This document shows, in pieces, positions 1 through 7,908 of a stretch of 64,000 bases of DNA. Made by a program: the position numbers and the translations under genes. The number at the start of each line of letters is the position of its first letter. The stretch's first letter is position 1. The notes beneath the pieces are model-generated. The model was not told the DNA's origin and made no database searches. It saw only the letters and a list, made by a program, of their open reading frames with translations. This DNA comes from Chloracidobacterium validum (GTDB lineage Bacteria > Acidobacteriota > Blastocatellia > Chloracidobacteriales > Chloracidobacteriaceae): contig NZ_CP072648.1 of NCBI RefSeq assembly GCF_018304825.1, forward strand, positions 913,501-977,500. The letters run 5' to 3'.

Positions 1-197
1 CCTTCCTCAAACTCGGATGCAGAACCCAAGTCAATCCAGTCTTTACTATCCCCATCGTCTGCCGTTTTTAGTGCGTTCCCAACGGCAAATTGGAAAATTG
101 GATAGGCCAGTGCGCCGCCAATGCCAGCGCCAATCACAATTGAACCAAGCCCCATGAAAAGGCGCTTAGTTTTGTCCACTTCGGACAGGTCGGACAT
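1..197 (-). CDS. Rieske-type iron-sulphur protein, N-terminal fragment (cut by window edge)
   Basis: The reading frame runs off the left edge, so only the first 65 residues are visible. They show a short charged start (MSDLSEVDKTKRLFMG), one glycine/alanine-rich membrane helix at about residues 14-40, then the segment DWIDLGSASEFEE. This layout (N-in anchor helix followed by a W-V/I-D-x-G-x-x-x-x-F segment) is that of the iron-sulphur subunit of bc-type quinol:cytochrome c oxidoreductases; the CxH...CxxH cluster motifs would lie outside the window. The start is fixed by AAGGAG five bases before the ATG at 197. It is transcribed away from the CPXCG/lepB genes with a spacer of about 190 bases. 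Family assignment rests on the anchor and the first soluble residues only. Confidence 0.68.
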   Translation of the reverse strand, partial: MSDLSEVDKTKRLFMGLGSIVIGAGIGGALAYPIFQFAVGNALKTADDGDSKDWIDLGSASEFEE

Positions 198-385
198 ACG
201 AACTCCTTACGAGTCAAGCAAAAGTCAAAGGTACTGCTCTGGTAACATGCGCTGGGGAATACGCTATCGCGCTTGTGGAGGATAACTGAGCGCGAGTATA
301 GCGATGGACTGATGCGGTGTGTGTAAGCAACCTTACAAAGCTTTTGCGTTTTCACCAGGTGGAGTGGCTAGGGTGATTTGAGCCA

Positions 386-571
386 CTACGCCGGCTCAAC
401 CACCACGCTCACTTCATCTAAATCGGGATTGAGACATACACGAAGCACATTGGGTTGGCAGCAGACAGCGCAATCTTCGATATATTGCTGCCGCCGTCCG
501 GCGCTCCAGTCAGGAAGGGTGACATTCAGCTCGCCACAGTAGGCGCACGGGTAGGTTGCCGTGTCTTGCAT
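386..571 (-). CDS. CPXCG-motif cysteine-rich small protein
   Basis: A 61-residue protein with CAYC at residues 9-12 and a second cluster DCAVCC at 33-38, the pattern of the Cys_rich_CPXCG family (small putative zinc-binding proteins of unknown function). The tyrosine-aspartate-rich stretch between the clusters (QQYIEDC) is also typical. It starts eight bases after the stop of the signal peptidase gene and is probably co-transcribed with it. No membrane segment or signal is seen. The function of the family is not known; a zinc-ribbon fold is inferred from the two cysteine pairs. Confidence 0.8.
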   Translation of the reverse strand: MQDTATYPCAYCGELNVTLPDWSAGRRQQYIEDCAVCCQPNVLRVCLNPDLDEVSVVVEPA

Positions 572-579
572 GGTGGTGA

Positions 580-1716
580 TTACTCGGCCGGGGGCAACTC
601 GCGTTGCGGCTCCATCCGCCGCAGCGACCGGAGCGGCTCAAGTGTGGTTGCTTCATCTTCAATAAAGCCAATTTCGCTCACTGGCCAGTAGCGATAGACC
701 GCTTTGCCGTAAATGTACATTTCGGGCACCAGTCCCCAATTGCGACTGTCATTGCTGGCATCCCGGTTGTCACCCATCACGAAATAGTGGTGCGGCTCGA
801 CGATCCAGGTGCGCGGTGGGCTGACAATGGTCGTGTAGTCACTTGACAAGTAGGTTTCAGGAACCAGCTTGCCGTTGATGTAGAGCTTGCCGCCTGACAG
901 TGTGACCTCGTCGCCGGGCAGCCCAATGACACGCTTGATAAAACTCTCCTGGGGGTTTTTAGGGTAGTAAAACACCACGATGTCCCCCCGCTCGATGTTT
1001 GAAAAATTATAGATGAAGCGATTGACGAAAAGGCGTTCACCCTCGCGCAGCCGGGGCAGCATGCTTGTCCCCTTGACATAGACGGGTTGAATGACGAAGA
1101 GGCCAATCAGCAGCGCAATCACGAGCGCCAACAGCATGTCCCGACCAATGCTTAGACCCTCCTTGACCCAGTGTTTCCAGCCTGGTGGCGCGCCGGTAAA
1201 CGTGGACACCACTACGCCACCCTCGTCTGTAAAAGCGTGCCCGGCTGAAAGTGGCTGGTTGGGCGCGACAGTCCACAGTGGGCGGAACGTGGGAAGGGTA
1301 AGGAGTGGATCCTGAGCGAATATAACTGCCTCATCCGCTTCATCCGCACCTTCCGGTTGCAACCCATCGGCCTGGGCTGGCGGTGCTTGAGCTAGGACTT
1401 CCTCGGTTGGAGGCTCTGACACTGAATTGGCACAAACCGGGTATTCAGTATCGTCGGCGGTAAGTTTCGGCTCTGTGCCAGATTCGCTTGGCGCCGTCAC
1501 GGATGAATCTTTCGCCAAAGCCTCCGCAAAAAGCACTTCCACAGGGACTTCGGCTGATGAAACCGCGGCTTCTCTCCCTGGCGTTGGTGAGGTGGTTGCT
1601 TCGGGGCCCAACGGGGTACTCGACTGGTGAGGCGAGTCGCTGGCCGGGGAGTAACCAGTTAGCGGAAGTGCCTGTGGAAATTCAACTATCTGGTTGTCGG
1701 AGAAATCATCGCGCAT
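580..1716 (-). CDS. lepB: Signal peptidase I with long N-terminal extension
   Basis: Membrane-bound serine protease that removes signal peptides from exported proteins. The S26 core is complete: membrane helix at about 193-213, catalytic Ser218 in GTSMLP, catalytic Lys261 in FIKRVIGLPGDE, and the C-terminal box GDNRDASNDSR. Unusually, about 190 residues precede the single helix; they are rich in Pro, Ser, Glu and Ala, look disordered, and would be cytoplasmic in the usual topology. Most one-helix signal peptidases have only 10-40 residues there. The start at 1716 is the first ATG of the frame; a start nearer the helix cannot be excluded, but the acidic/proline composition is protein-like and has no stop. 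secA lies in the same minus-strand block. Confidence 0.93.
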   Translation of the reverse strand: MRDDFSDNQIVEFPQALPLTGYSPASDSPHQSSTPLGPEATTSPTPGREAAVSSAEVPVEVLFAEALAKDSSVTAPSESGTEPKLTADDTEYPVCANSVSEPPTEEVLAQAPPAQADGLQPEGADEADEAVIFAQDPLLTLPTFRPLWTVAPNQPLSAGHAFTDEGGVVVSTFTGAPPGWKHWVKEGLSIGRDMLLALVIALLIGLFVIQPVYVKGTSMLPRLREGERLFVNRFIYNFSNIERGDIVVFYYPKNPQESFIKRVIGLPGDEVTLSGGKLYINGKLVPETYLSSDYTTIVSPPRTWIVEPHHYFVMGDNRDASNDSRNWGLVPEMYIYGKAVYRYWPVSEIGFIEDEATTLEPLRSLRRMEPQRELPPAE

Positions 1717-1773
1717 CGTCGTTATCGTTGTTCAGTTCGTAAGCTTCCAGCCCAAGCTTCGGGACACTCAGGC

Positions 1774-3162
1774 CTATGGTTGGACAAGTTCAACGTTTCC
1801 AAACTTTGCCAATGCCGTTTGAAGTGTGGTGGACCCACCCTGAAGCACCACGAGCCGCCCGCGGCCAAGCATTTGGCTGGCCAAGGCCTGGCAGTCGGCT
1901 GGGGTTACGGCTGCCAACCGGGCTGGCAGATCAGCTTCGATGGTTGGACTAAGTCCGTAGGTTTCCAACCATACAAGTTGCTGGGCAATGTCCCGGTTAT
2001 TTGGCGTATGCCCACGAAGCACCGCTTCGATTGCCGTCCGTGCGGCTTGAACCTCTTCCTGGCTTGGGGGGGCGTCGCGCAGCTTGTCAAGTGTTTGTAA
2101 GACAACATCAATATCCGCAACAGCCGTTTCTGTGGTGAGCTTGCTGCTCAACATCCACGGGCTGTCAGGTAGTCGGCGGTGGGTGAGTTCAAGCGTCCAG
2201 GGCTGGACACGACGCTTGATCAGCTCGGCCAAAACAAGCCAAGCTGCCCGGCTTTCAGGTGTGGCTTCGGGCAGAAGTCCCCCCAGGCGAACGTGAACCC
2301 ACTTGCCCGTCCCAGGTTGCAGCACCAAGCGCAGTTGCTCCGGTGGATTGGGCGGGAGGAATGTGGCTGGCGCCAGTTTGCCTTTGGCCCAGCCGCCAAA
2401 GGCACGGCGCGTCACACTCCGCACTTGAGCGGCCGTGACATCCCCCACAATGACAACCGCCGCGTTGTTGGGTAGCCAGTGGCGACGGTAAAAGTCGGCG
2501 ACATCCGCCTGCGTGATGGCGGCAATGCTCTCCGGCGTGCCGAGCAGGCTGTGGTGATAAGGGTGAGCGTCATAAAGCGTCTGGAAAAACAGCGCATCCG
2601 CTGCTGCTTCCTCGGTTTGAGCCGCCTGGGCGGCGGCCATCGCAGCTTCCTGAAATGGCTTGAAACGGGCCTCGGCAAAGTCGCGTTTGGCAAAGTCGGC
2701 AAGTGTAATGAGTCGCCCAAGCAAATCAATCAGGACCGCCGCGTTGCGGGCTGGCCCGGTAAGCAGAATGCAGGTGCGGTCCCAGTTCACGTCAACCTCG
2801 AGTTGGGCTTCAGCCTCCTCAAGCTCAATCCGCACCCGCTCGGCGTCATAGCCACCGCCACCGCTGCGAATACATTCCGCCGTCAAGCGTGCCAGTCCCG
2901 CTTTGCCAACTCGGTCAAACGTGCTGCCAACTTTGATGACGACGGCCACAGTGACGGACGTCGAACCAGGCCGTTCACCAACGAGAATGGGCAGTCCCGT
3001 CAGTAGGGTATCCCGTTGGACATTCGGTAATCCGTCTGGTTCGCATATTCCAAGTGTCGTCGCCACCACCTGGAATGGCAGCGCAAGTTGCAGGATCAAA
3101 GCGAGCCAAGCGGCAAGCCTCCAAGGTGGCTGGCCGTGAAATGTCATCTGCTTGATGGGCAT
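1774..3162 (-). CDS. M16 peptidase-like exported protein lacking the zinc motif
   Basis: The protein has an N-terminal signal peptide (hydrophobic core about residues 14-34) followed by two M16-type halves. Family landmarks are the opening segment VIKVGSTFD, the mid segment HPYHHSLLGTPESIAAI, and FYRRHWLPNNAAVVIVGDV. At the place where active M16 enzymes carry HxxEH, this protein has LARLTAE, so the zinc-binding histidines are absent. M16 enzymes are often made as pairs in which one partner lacks the motif and supports the other; no active partner is adjacent here. The protein is probably periplasmic or secreted. Catalysis on its own looks unlikely. Confidence 0.82.
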   Translation of the reverse strand: MPIKQMTFHGQPPWRLAAWLALILQLALPFQVVATTLGICEPDGLPNVQRDTLLTGLPILVGERPGSTSVTVAVVIKVGSTFDRVGKAGLARLTAECIRSGGGGYDAERVRIELEEAEAQLEVDVNWDRTCILLTGPARNAAVLIDLLGRLITLADFAKRDFAEARFKPFQEAAMAAAQAAQTEEAAADALFFQTLYDAHPYHHSLLGTPESIAAITQADVADFYRRHWLPNNAAVVIVGDVTAAQVRSVTRRAFGGWAKGKLAPATFLPPNPPEQLRLVLQPGTGKWVHVRLGGLLPEATPESRAAWLVLAELIKRRVQPWTLELTHRRLPDSPWMLSSKLTTETAVADIDVVLQTLDKLRDAPPSQEEVQAARTAIEAVLRGHTPNNRDIAQQLVWLETYGLSPTIEADLPARLAAVTPADCQALASQMLGRGRLVVLQGGSTTLQTALAKFGNVELVQP

Positions 3163-3286
3163 AGCGCTAACACCACGCTCAAAACCAATCGCAAACTTGG
3201 CGGGGAACCATCATCGCCCCACCAGCTCAACATCCTAACTGATGCCTGACAGTCACGCTACCGTGCGCCGTTGTGTGTCCCGCCGC

Positions 3287-4687
3287 CTACGGTTCCGACC
3301 ATCCACCTGACTTATCTGCCTGGCGGGCGAAGCGTAGCTCGCTGATTGGAATTTCGCGTTTCCAGTGTTCGATGCCGTCTTCGTCAATGCAGCGCATCGT
3401 CAGAAGCCGGGTGGCGCGGGAACCCGAGAACTCCAGGATGCCAAAGTTGTGTTTCTCCACAAGCGTGCCACTCACGCGGGCGGGATTGCTTTGTTCAGCC
3501 TTGGAAAGGGTAGCGATGCCAGCCGTGAGTGAGCTTGAGGTGAAGTCATACAGCGGGTAAAGCCCTGGCTCTCGGCGCTGATTGAGTTCAGCGAGGTGGC
3601 GGTCGCCAGAGATGAACAAGACACCTGAGATTTTCTCCGCTCGAATGAAATCAAAAAGCCTGGCTTGCTCAACCTTGAAGCGGCTGAAGCATTCCCAGGG
3701 CGAAACTGGGTTGAGCATTTGTCCGCCGCCGACCACGACCTTGAAGGTCGCTTGGCTGGACCGCAACGATTCCAGGAGCCATTGGAGCTGCTCACGTCCA
3801 AACAGCATTTTCTCTGGTGAGTCATCGCTCAGCTCATTTGGCGTACGATGGTACCGACCATCCAGCATGAAAAATTCGATATCCGCCCACTCGAAGCGGA
3901 AGAAGCAGCCGGGAATGTCTGGCGTCCCGTAGGCTGGGTTGCCCCAGTAGTCCCGGAAGATGCGCAGGGCTATGTCGCGTCCACGAAATGTGCGGTCCGA
4001 GTCGTTTGGGCCGTAATCGTGATCATCCCAAATCGCGTAGTGGTGTGTCGCCGCCCACAGCGGTTGTAGTTCGGCTTGGGCCCGCGTGTGGGCGTAGCGA
4101 TACCGCATGCCGGCTTCGGTATGGTAGTCCGCTTCCCGGTAATAGCAGTTATCGCCGAGCCACAGCATGACGTCCGGTTTGTGCGCCATGATCGCCGAGA
4201 AGATTTTGGCTGGGCTGCCATAGGGGCGGCCGGGGCGATCAAATGGCGGATCGTTGACGTAGTGACACGACCCAAAGGCGACCTTGAACGGCGGCGGTTC
4301 CGTCCGCCACTTCCACATGGGCTGCGTTTGGAACGTCATCGCGTAGGGACGCTCAATTCGGTGACCGTCTAGGTACACCTCGTAGTCGTAGCGTGTCCCG
4401 AACGCCAACCCGGACAACGTGAATTTGGCGATAAAGTCTCCGGCCTGGGTGGTTCGGTATTCTTCGCTGATGCGCGCCGTCTCTGGTTTGCCCTGAACCC
4501 AGTAGCGAAGCTGGGCGCGCGCCGCCCGTCGCGTCTGAAGCCAGATGACGGTTTCCGTGATTTCGCTGTAGCCAACCATGGGACCTGAGAGCAGGGCATC
4601 CACTGCCTCCCCTTCAGCTCGGAGCTGAAGGAGTGACAGAGCCACCGGCGACAACAGCAGGTGACTCATGAATGAACGTCGCTTCAC
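3287..4687 (-). CDS. PhoD-like metallophosphatase with Tat-type signal
   Basis: The N-terminus MKRRSFMSHLLLSPVAL is a twin-arginine-like leader, suiting a folded metalloenzyme exported by Tat. A fibronectin-like N-terminal domain (SGPMVGYSEITETVIWLQT) is followed by the PhoD metallophosphatase fold, with FGSCHY, MLWLGDNCYYRE, WDDHDYGPND and SGDRHLAEL supplying the metal ligands. PhoD enzymes are alkaline phosphatases or phosphodiesterases that use Fe/Ca and scavenge phosphate in the periplasm or outside the cell. The length (466 residues) is normal. No pho-box was identified, and neighbours do not point to a phosphate operon, so the substrate is open. Confidence 0.88.
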   Translation of the reverse strand: MKRRSFMSHLLLSPVALSLLQLRAEGEAVDALLSGPMVGYSEITETVIWLQTRRAARAQLRYWVQGKPETARISEEYRTTQAGDFIAKFTLSGLAFGTRYDYEVYLDGHRIERPYAMTFQTQPMWKWRTEPPPFKVAFGSCHYVNDPPFDRPGRPYGSPAKIFSAIMAHKPDVMLWLGDNCYYREADYHTEAGMRYRYAHTRAQAELQPLWAATHHYAIWDDHDYGPNDSDRTFRGRDIALRIFRDYWGNPAYGTPDIPGCFFRFEWADIEFFMLDGRYHRTPNELSDDSPEKMLFGREQLQWLLESLRSSQATFKVVVGGGQMLNPVSPWECFSRFKVEQARLFDFIRAEKISGVLFISGDRHLAELNQRREPGLYPLYDFTSSSLTAGIATLSKAEQSNPARVSGTLVEKHNFGILEFSGSRATRLLTMRCIDEDGIEHWKREIPISELRFARQADKSGGWSEP

Positions 4688-4767
4688 GATAAAGTTCCTC
4701 GTTTAGGGGATTGGTGGCGGCGCTCGATTGACTAGGTGCGCGAATTGACGCTACCGCCAGAGACGTG

Positions 4768-5982
4768 TCACCCACGCCAATACCACCACAGCATGCCTCC
4801 GATGAAAGCGCACGCTACGACGATAACTGCAATAACGACTGTACGCCAAGTTGCACTCCGGCGCGGCTCTTCACGGGCAAGTACCGTTTGGGAAGCCATG
4901 ACTAGGTCGGCCGGGCTGGTGGCTAAGGCTGCTGGCTCAACTGCATCCGCAGTGGGTGGCAACGGCGGGGTTGCCGGCGGCAGTGACCGTTGTTCGGCTT
5001 CACGCTTGCTCATCGTTGCTGCCAGGCGCACCGCGAGTTCCAATTCACGCGCAAACTCACTGCCTGACTGTGGACGCCGCAGTGGGCTTTTCTCCAGCGC
5101 CCGCATGATGACGCGCTCGACGTGAGCGGAAAGGTCTGGGCGTAGTCGGCGTGGCGATGGTGGGATTTCGTTGGCGTGTTTGTTGAGGATAATCTTGGAC
5201 GGCCCGCCCTGAAATGGCGTCTTGCCGGTGAGCATCTCGTAAACGATGATCCCGAGGCTGTAAATATCGGAACGCGCGTCGAGTTCCAGTCCCTTGGCCT
5301 GTTCGGGCGACATGTACTGCGGCGTTCCCATGACCATGTTCTGAGCCGTGAGCGGCGCGCTATCGCTGGTGTCTTCCTGCACCTTGGCAATGCCAAAATC
5401 GAGCACCTTGACTCGTTCGCGCTCCGCCTCATCCGTGGGCAAGAGCATGATATTTTCAGGCTTGAGGTCACGGTGAATGACGCTTTGGGCGTGGGCGGCG
5501 TCAAGCGCCTCGCCAATCTGCCGAACGATATGCACGGTCCGGTCGAGCGAAAACGGTCCGTCAGTCTGGATGGCGCGCTTGAGCGTCGTCCCTTCCAGAT
5601 ATTCCATGACCAGATAGACATAGCCCTCTTCGCTCGTCCCGAAGTCAGTCACCTGGATGACACTGGCGTGGTCAATCCGGCTGGCGGCCTGAGCTTCTTT
5701 TTGAAACCGCTTGACCGCCCGCCGCTGCGCGGCAAGTTCGGCATGTAGAATCTTGACCGCCCAGAGCTTGCGGGTGAGCACATGGGTGCCACGATAGACC
5801 GTGCACATCCCCCCTTCGCCAATCCGGGCCGTGAGATGGTAGCGGTCAATGAACACGCGCCCGACCAGCGGATCGTCCCCAAGCTCTTCTTCGTCCGACA
5901 CCGCCGACAGTGGCTTGCCATCGTATGGGCAAAAGGCGATGTCCGCCGTGTAGGTGCGCCGACATTGCGAACAGGCTTTCAT
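4768..5982 (-). CDS. Membrane-anchored Ser/Thr protein kinase with zinc-ribbon start
   Basis: The first 25 residues carry CSQC (4-7) and CPYDG (18-22), a zinc-ribbon-like head often seen on Hanks-type kinases of acidobacteria and myxobacteria. The kinase domain covers about residues 48-315: glycine loop IGEGGMCTVY (54-63), Lys77, HRDLKPENI (170-178), DFG (195-197) and GTPQYMSPEQ. All catalytic residues are present. A Pro/Ala-rich linker leads to one C-terminal membrane helix (about 380-402) ending four residues before the C-terminus, so the kinase faces the cytoplasm and no extracellular sensor exists. It lies 44 bases after the solute-binding protein gene, which suggests co-transcription. 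Targets are unknown. Confidence 0.92.
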   Translation of the reverse strand: MKACSQCRRTYTADIAFCPYDGKPLSAVSDEEELGDDPLVGRVFIDRYHLTARIGEGGMCTVYRGTHVLTRKLWAVKILHAELAAQRRAVKRFQKEAQAASRIDHASVIQVTDFGTSEEGYVYLVMEYLEGTTLKRAIQTDGPFSLDRTVHIVRQIGEALDAAHAQSVIHRDLKPENIMLLPTDEAERERVKVLDFGIAKVQEDTSDSAPLTAQNMVMGTPQYMSPEQAKGLELDARSDIYSLGIIVYEMLTGKTPFQGGPSKIILNKHANEIPPSPRRLRPDLSAHVERVIMRALEKSPLRRPQSGSEFARELELAVRLAATMSKREAEQRSLPPATPPLPPTADAVEPAALATSPADLVMASQTVLAREEPRRSATWRTVVIAVIVVACAFIGGMLWWYWRG

Positions 5983-6026
5983 GGCTTACACGATTGACGA
6001 AACCGATGGGTGGACCCGCCCCGTGC

Positions 6027-7736
6027 TCACTTCAGATAAAGTTCCTCGAGATTCCACGTCGCCGCCGGATCGAACGCTGCCAGACGGACATTCAAAACGT
6101 TGGACCGCGCGCCAGCTATGGTATGTTCTGAAACAAGGTAGATAACAGGTGAGACTTCATTCCAACTTTTCTGGAAGTCATCATAGAGCTTTTTGCGCTC
6201 CTCGACCGTTTTCTGCTGGAGTGCTTTGTTAAAGTCCCTAGCTATTTTCTTGAACCAGTCGTAACCACGCAAGTCTAACTGCGGATTGACGATGGTGGCT
6301 TCCGCAAAATAGGGGCGCGTCCCTGTCACAAATGGCTGGAGGAACACGGGGTCTGGGAACTCAGGCTGAAGCTCGACCAAAATCATGTCGAAGACCCCGG
6401 TCGTCAGGGCTTTCCACCATTTGTCAAGCGGCTGCTCTTCGATGACGATGTCCAATCCGGCGGCCGTCAAGTCCTGCACGATGGACTGTGCCAGCGCGAT
6501 TGCCGTCGGCTCCTTGGGCACCGTGAACTTGAAGCGCACCGGCGTTTTGATGCCGTCAAAGAGCTTGCCATCCTGGTAGCTGTAGCCTGCGGATTGAAGA
6601 GCCGCCTTCGCGGTTTGCACATTGGGTTCGTAGCGTGGCGCGTTGGGGTCGTACCACGTCGCATTGCCGGGGGCAATAAGCCCGAATGATGGCTTGGCCT
6701 CGCCATTCAAGACGGTCTGAGCCAGGCGGTTACGATCAATCAGCCGTGAGATCGCTTCCCGAAAGTCATCGGTGAGGAAGTGCTTTGAGCGATTGCGATC
6801 AACCTTGGTTTGATCAATCCGGGTATTACCCACAAGGGTCCACACCCGCAGCGAGCCGCCGGCGTTCCGAATTTTGGCCTGCCCGTCGAGAGCTTTGGCT
6901 TGTTCCGGTAGCAAATAGTCAATGATGTCGTATTTGCCTTCCGCAAATCGCTCGGACTGGGTTTTGCGATCGACTCCCAAGTCATAGACCACTTCATTGA
7001 GGTAGGGCAGGACTGTGCCTGCGTTATCCACTTTCCAGTAGTTTGGATTGGCCGCCAAACGCAGCTCTTTTGCAGAGGATGCTTTGACGACAAACGGGCC
7101 GGAATAGGCCAGTTTGGTTGGATCGTCCTTGGCGGTTGGAAAGTTTGCTTTGGAAACGATTGGAATCCGCGCAAAGACAAACTTGGCTGCGTCTGCCGAG
7201 ATTGGATCGTTGAATTGGATTTGCACCGTTTGAGCGTCAATGATGCTGAACTTGGCATCTGACCGCTCATTCCCAACGCCGGTCTTGAGGAGGTCGCTCA
7301 ACGCTGAACCAGCCGCCAAGGCGCTACTGTATGAGAAGACGACATCATCCGGCACAAGCGGCGAGCCATCTGAAAACAGGCACTTGCGCAGTGTTACCCG
7401 ATAGGTTTTGCCATCTTCTTGGAGCGAAACGGCGGTTGCCAGCCCGCTGTCTTCGACGACCTGTTTTTCAAAGTCGTAATCCAGCAGCGTGCCGTAGAGC
7501 TTGCGCAGCACGGCAAAGGTATCTGGCGTGGAATCAACGAATGGATTGAACGTCAGCGGGCCAAACGCCAATGCCAGCCTGAGCACACCCCCCTGCTTAC
7601 CGGGTTCACATTTGGCTGGTTTGGGATCAATTCCTGCCACGAGCTTGCGGGAAGACGTCCCACACCCGGTGACCAGGGTCAGACAAAGCGACAGCGCCAA
7701 TGACAGCGCCAAGGCAGCTTGAGTGGTTGATCGCAT
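6027..7736 (-). CDS. Family-5 ABC substrate-binding lipoprotein (peptide/opine type)
   Basis: The ATG at 7736 is preferred over the longer frame to 7805 because it begins a lipoprotein signal directly: MRSTTQAALALSLALSLCL, with lipobox LVTGC. The mature protein shows SBP_bac_5 landmarks such as LRLALAFGPLTFNPF near the start, the segment YRVTLRKCLFSDGSPLVPDDVVFSY, and NYWKVDN. Members bind oligopeptides, opines, nickel or sugars and hand them to an ABC permease. No permease or ATPase gene lies nearby, so this is an orphan receptor. It sits between secA and a Ser/Thr kinase on the same strand; the kinase gene follows after 44 bases. The ligand cannot be told from sequence. Confidence 0.9.
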   Translation of the reverse strand: MRSTTQAALALSLALSLCLTLVTGCGTSSRKLVAGIDPKPAKCEPGKQGGVLRLALAFGPLTFNPFVDSTPDTFAVLRKLYGTLLDYDFEKQVVEDSGLATAVSLQEDGKTYRVTLRKCLFSDGSPLVPDDVVFSYSSALAAGSALSDLLKTGVGNERSDAKFSIIDAQTVQIQFNDPISADAAKFVFARIPIVSKANFPTAKDDPTKLAYSGPFVVKASSAKELRLAANPNYWKVDNAGTVLPYLNEVVYDLGVDRKTQSERFAEGKYDIIDYLLPEQAKALDGQAKIRNAGGSLRVWTLVGNTRIDQTKVDRNRSKHFLTDDFREAISRLIDRNRLAQTVLNGEAKPSFGLIAPGNATWYDPNAPRYEPNVQTAKAALQSAGYSYQDGKLFDGIKTPVRFKFTVPKEPTAIALAQSIVQDLTAAGLDIVIEEQPLDKWWKALTTGVFDMILVELQPEFPDPVFLQPFVTGTRPYFAEATIVNPQLDLRGYDWFKKIARDFNKALQQKTVEERKKLYDDFQKSWNEVSPVIYLVSEHTIAGARSNVLNVRLAAFDPAATWNLEELYLK

Positions 7737-7908
7737 GTGTTTTTCGGTCCGCCGGTCTTGGCTACAACAAGCCCGCGCCGACGGCAGTTTATGAAATGAA
7801 ATCAAAGAAGCTTAGCTGCCTTTTACCAAAGTGGCGGGAAAAACGCCATGACTTGCTTCAAACGCAGGCGTATGCGCTGGAGCAACCGGGTGGCTGACTA
7901 GGCGGGTG

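Noticed and set aside
134-355. Minus-strand frame of 73 codons
   Set aside because: It overlaps the Rieske start in another frame and resembles nothing; the Rieske frame has a good ribosome-binding site and a membrane anchor.
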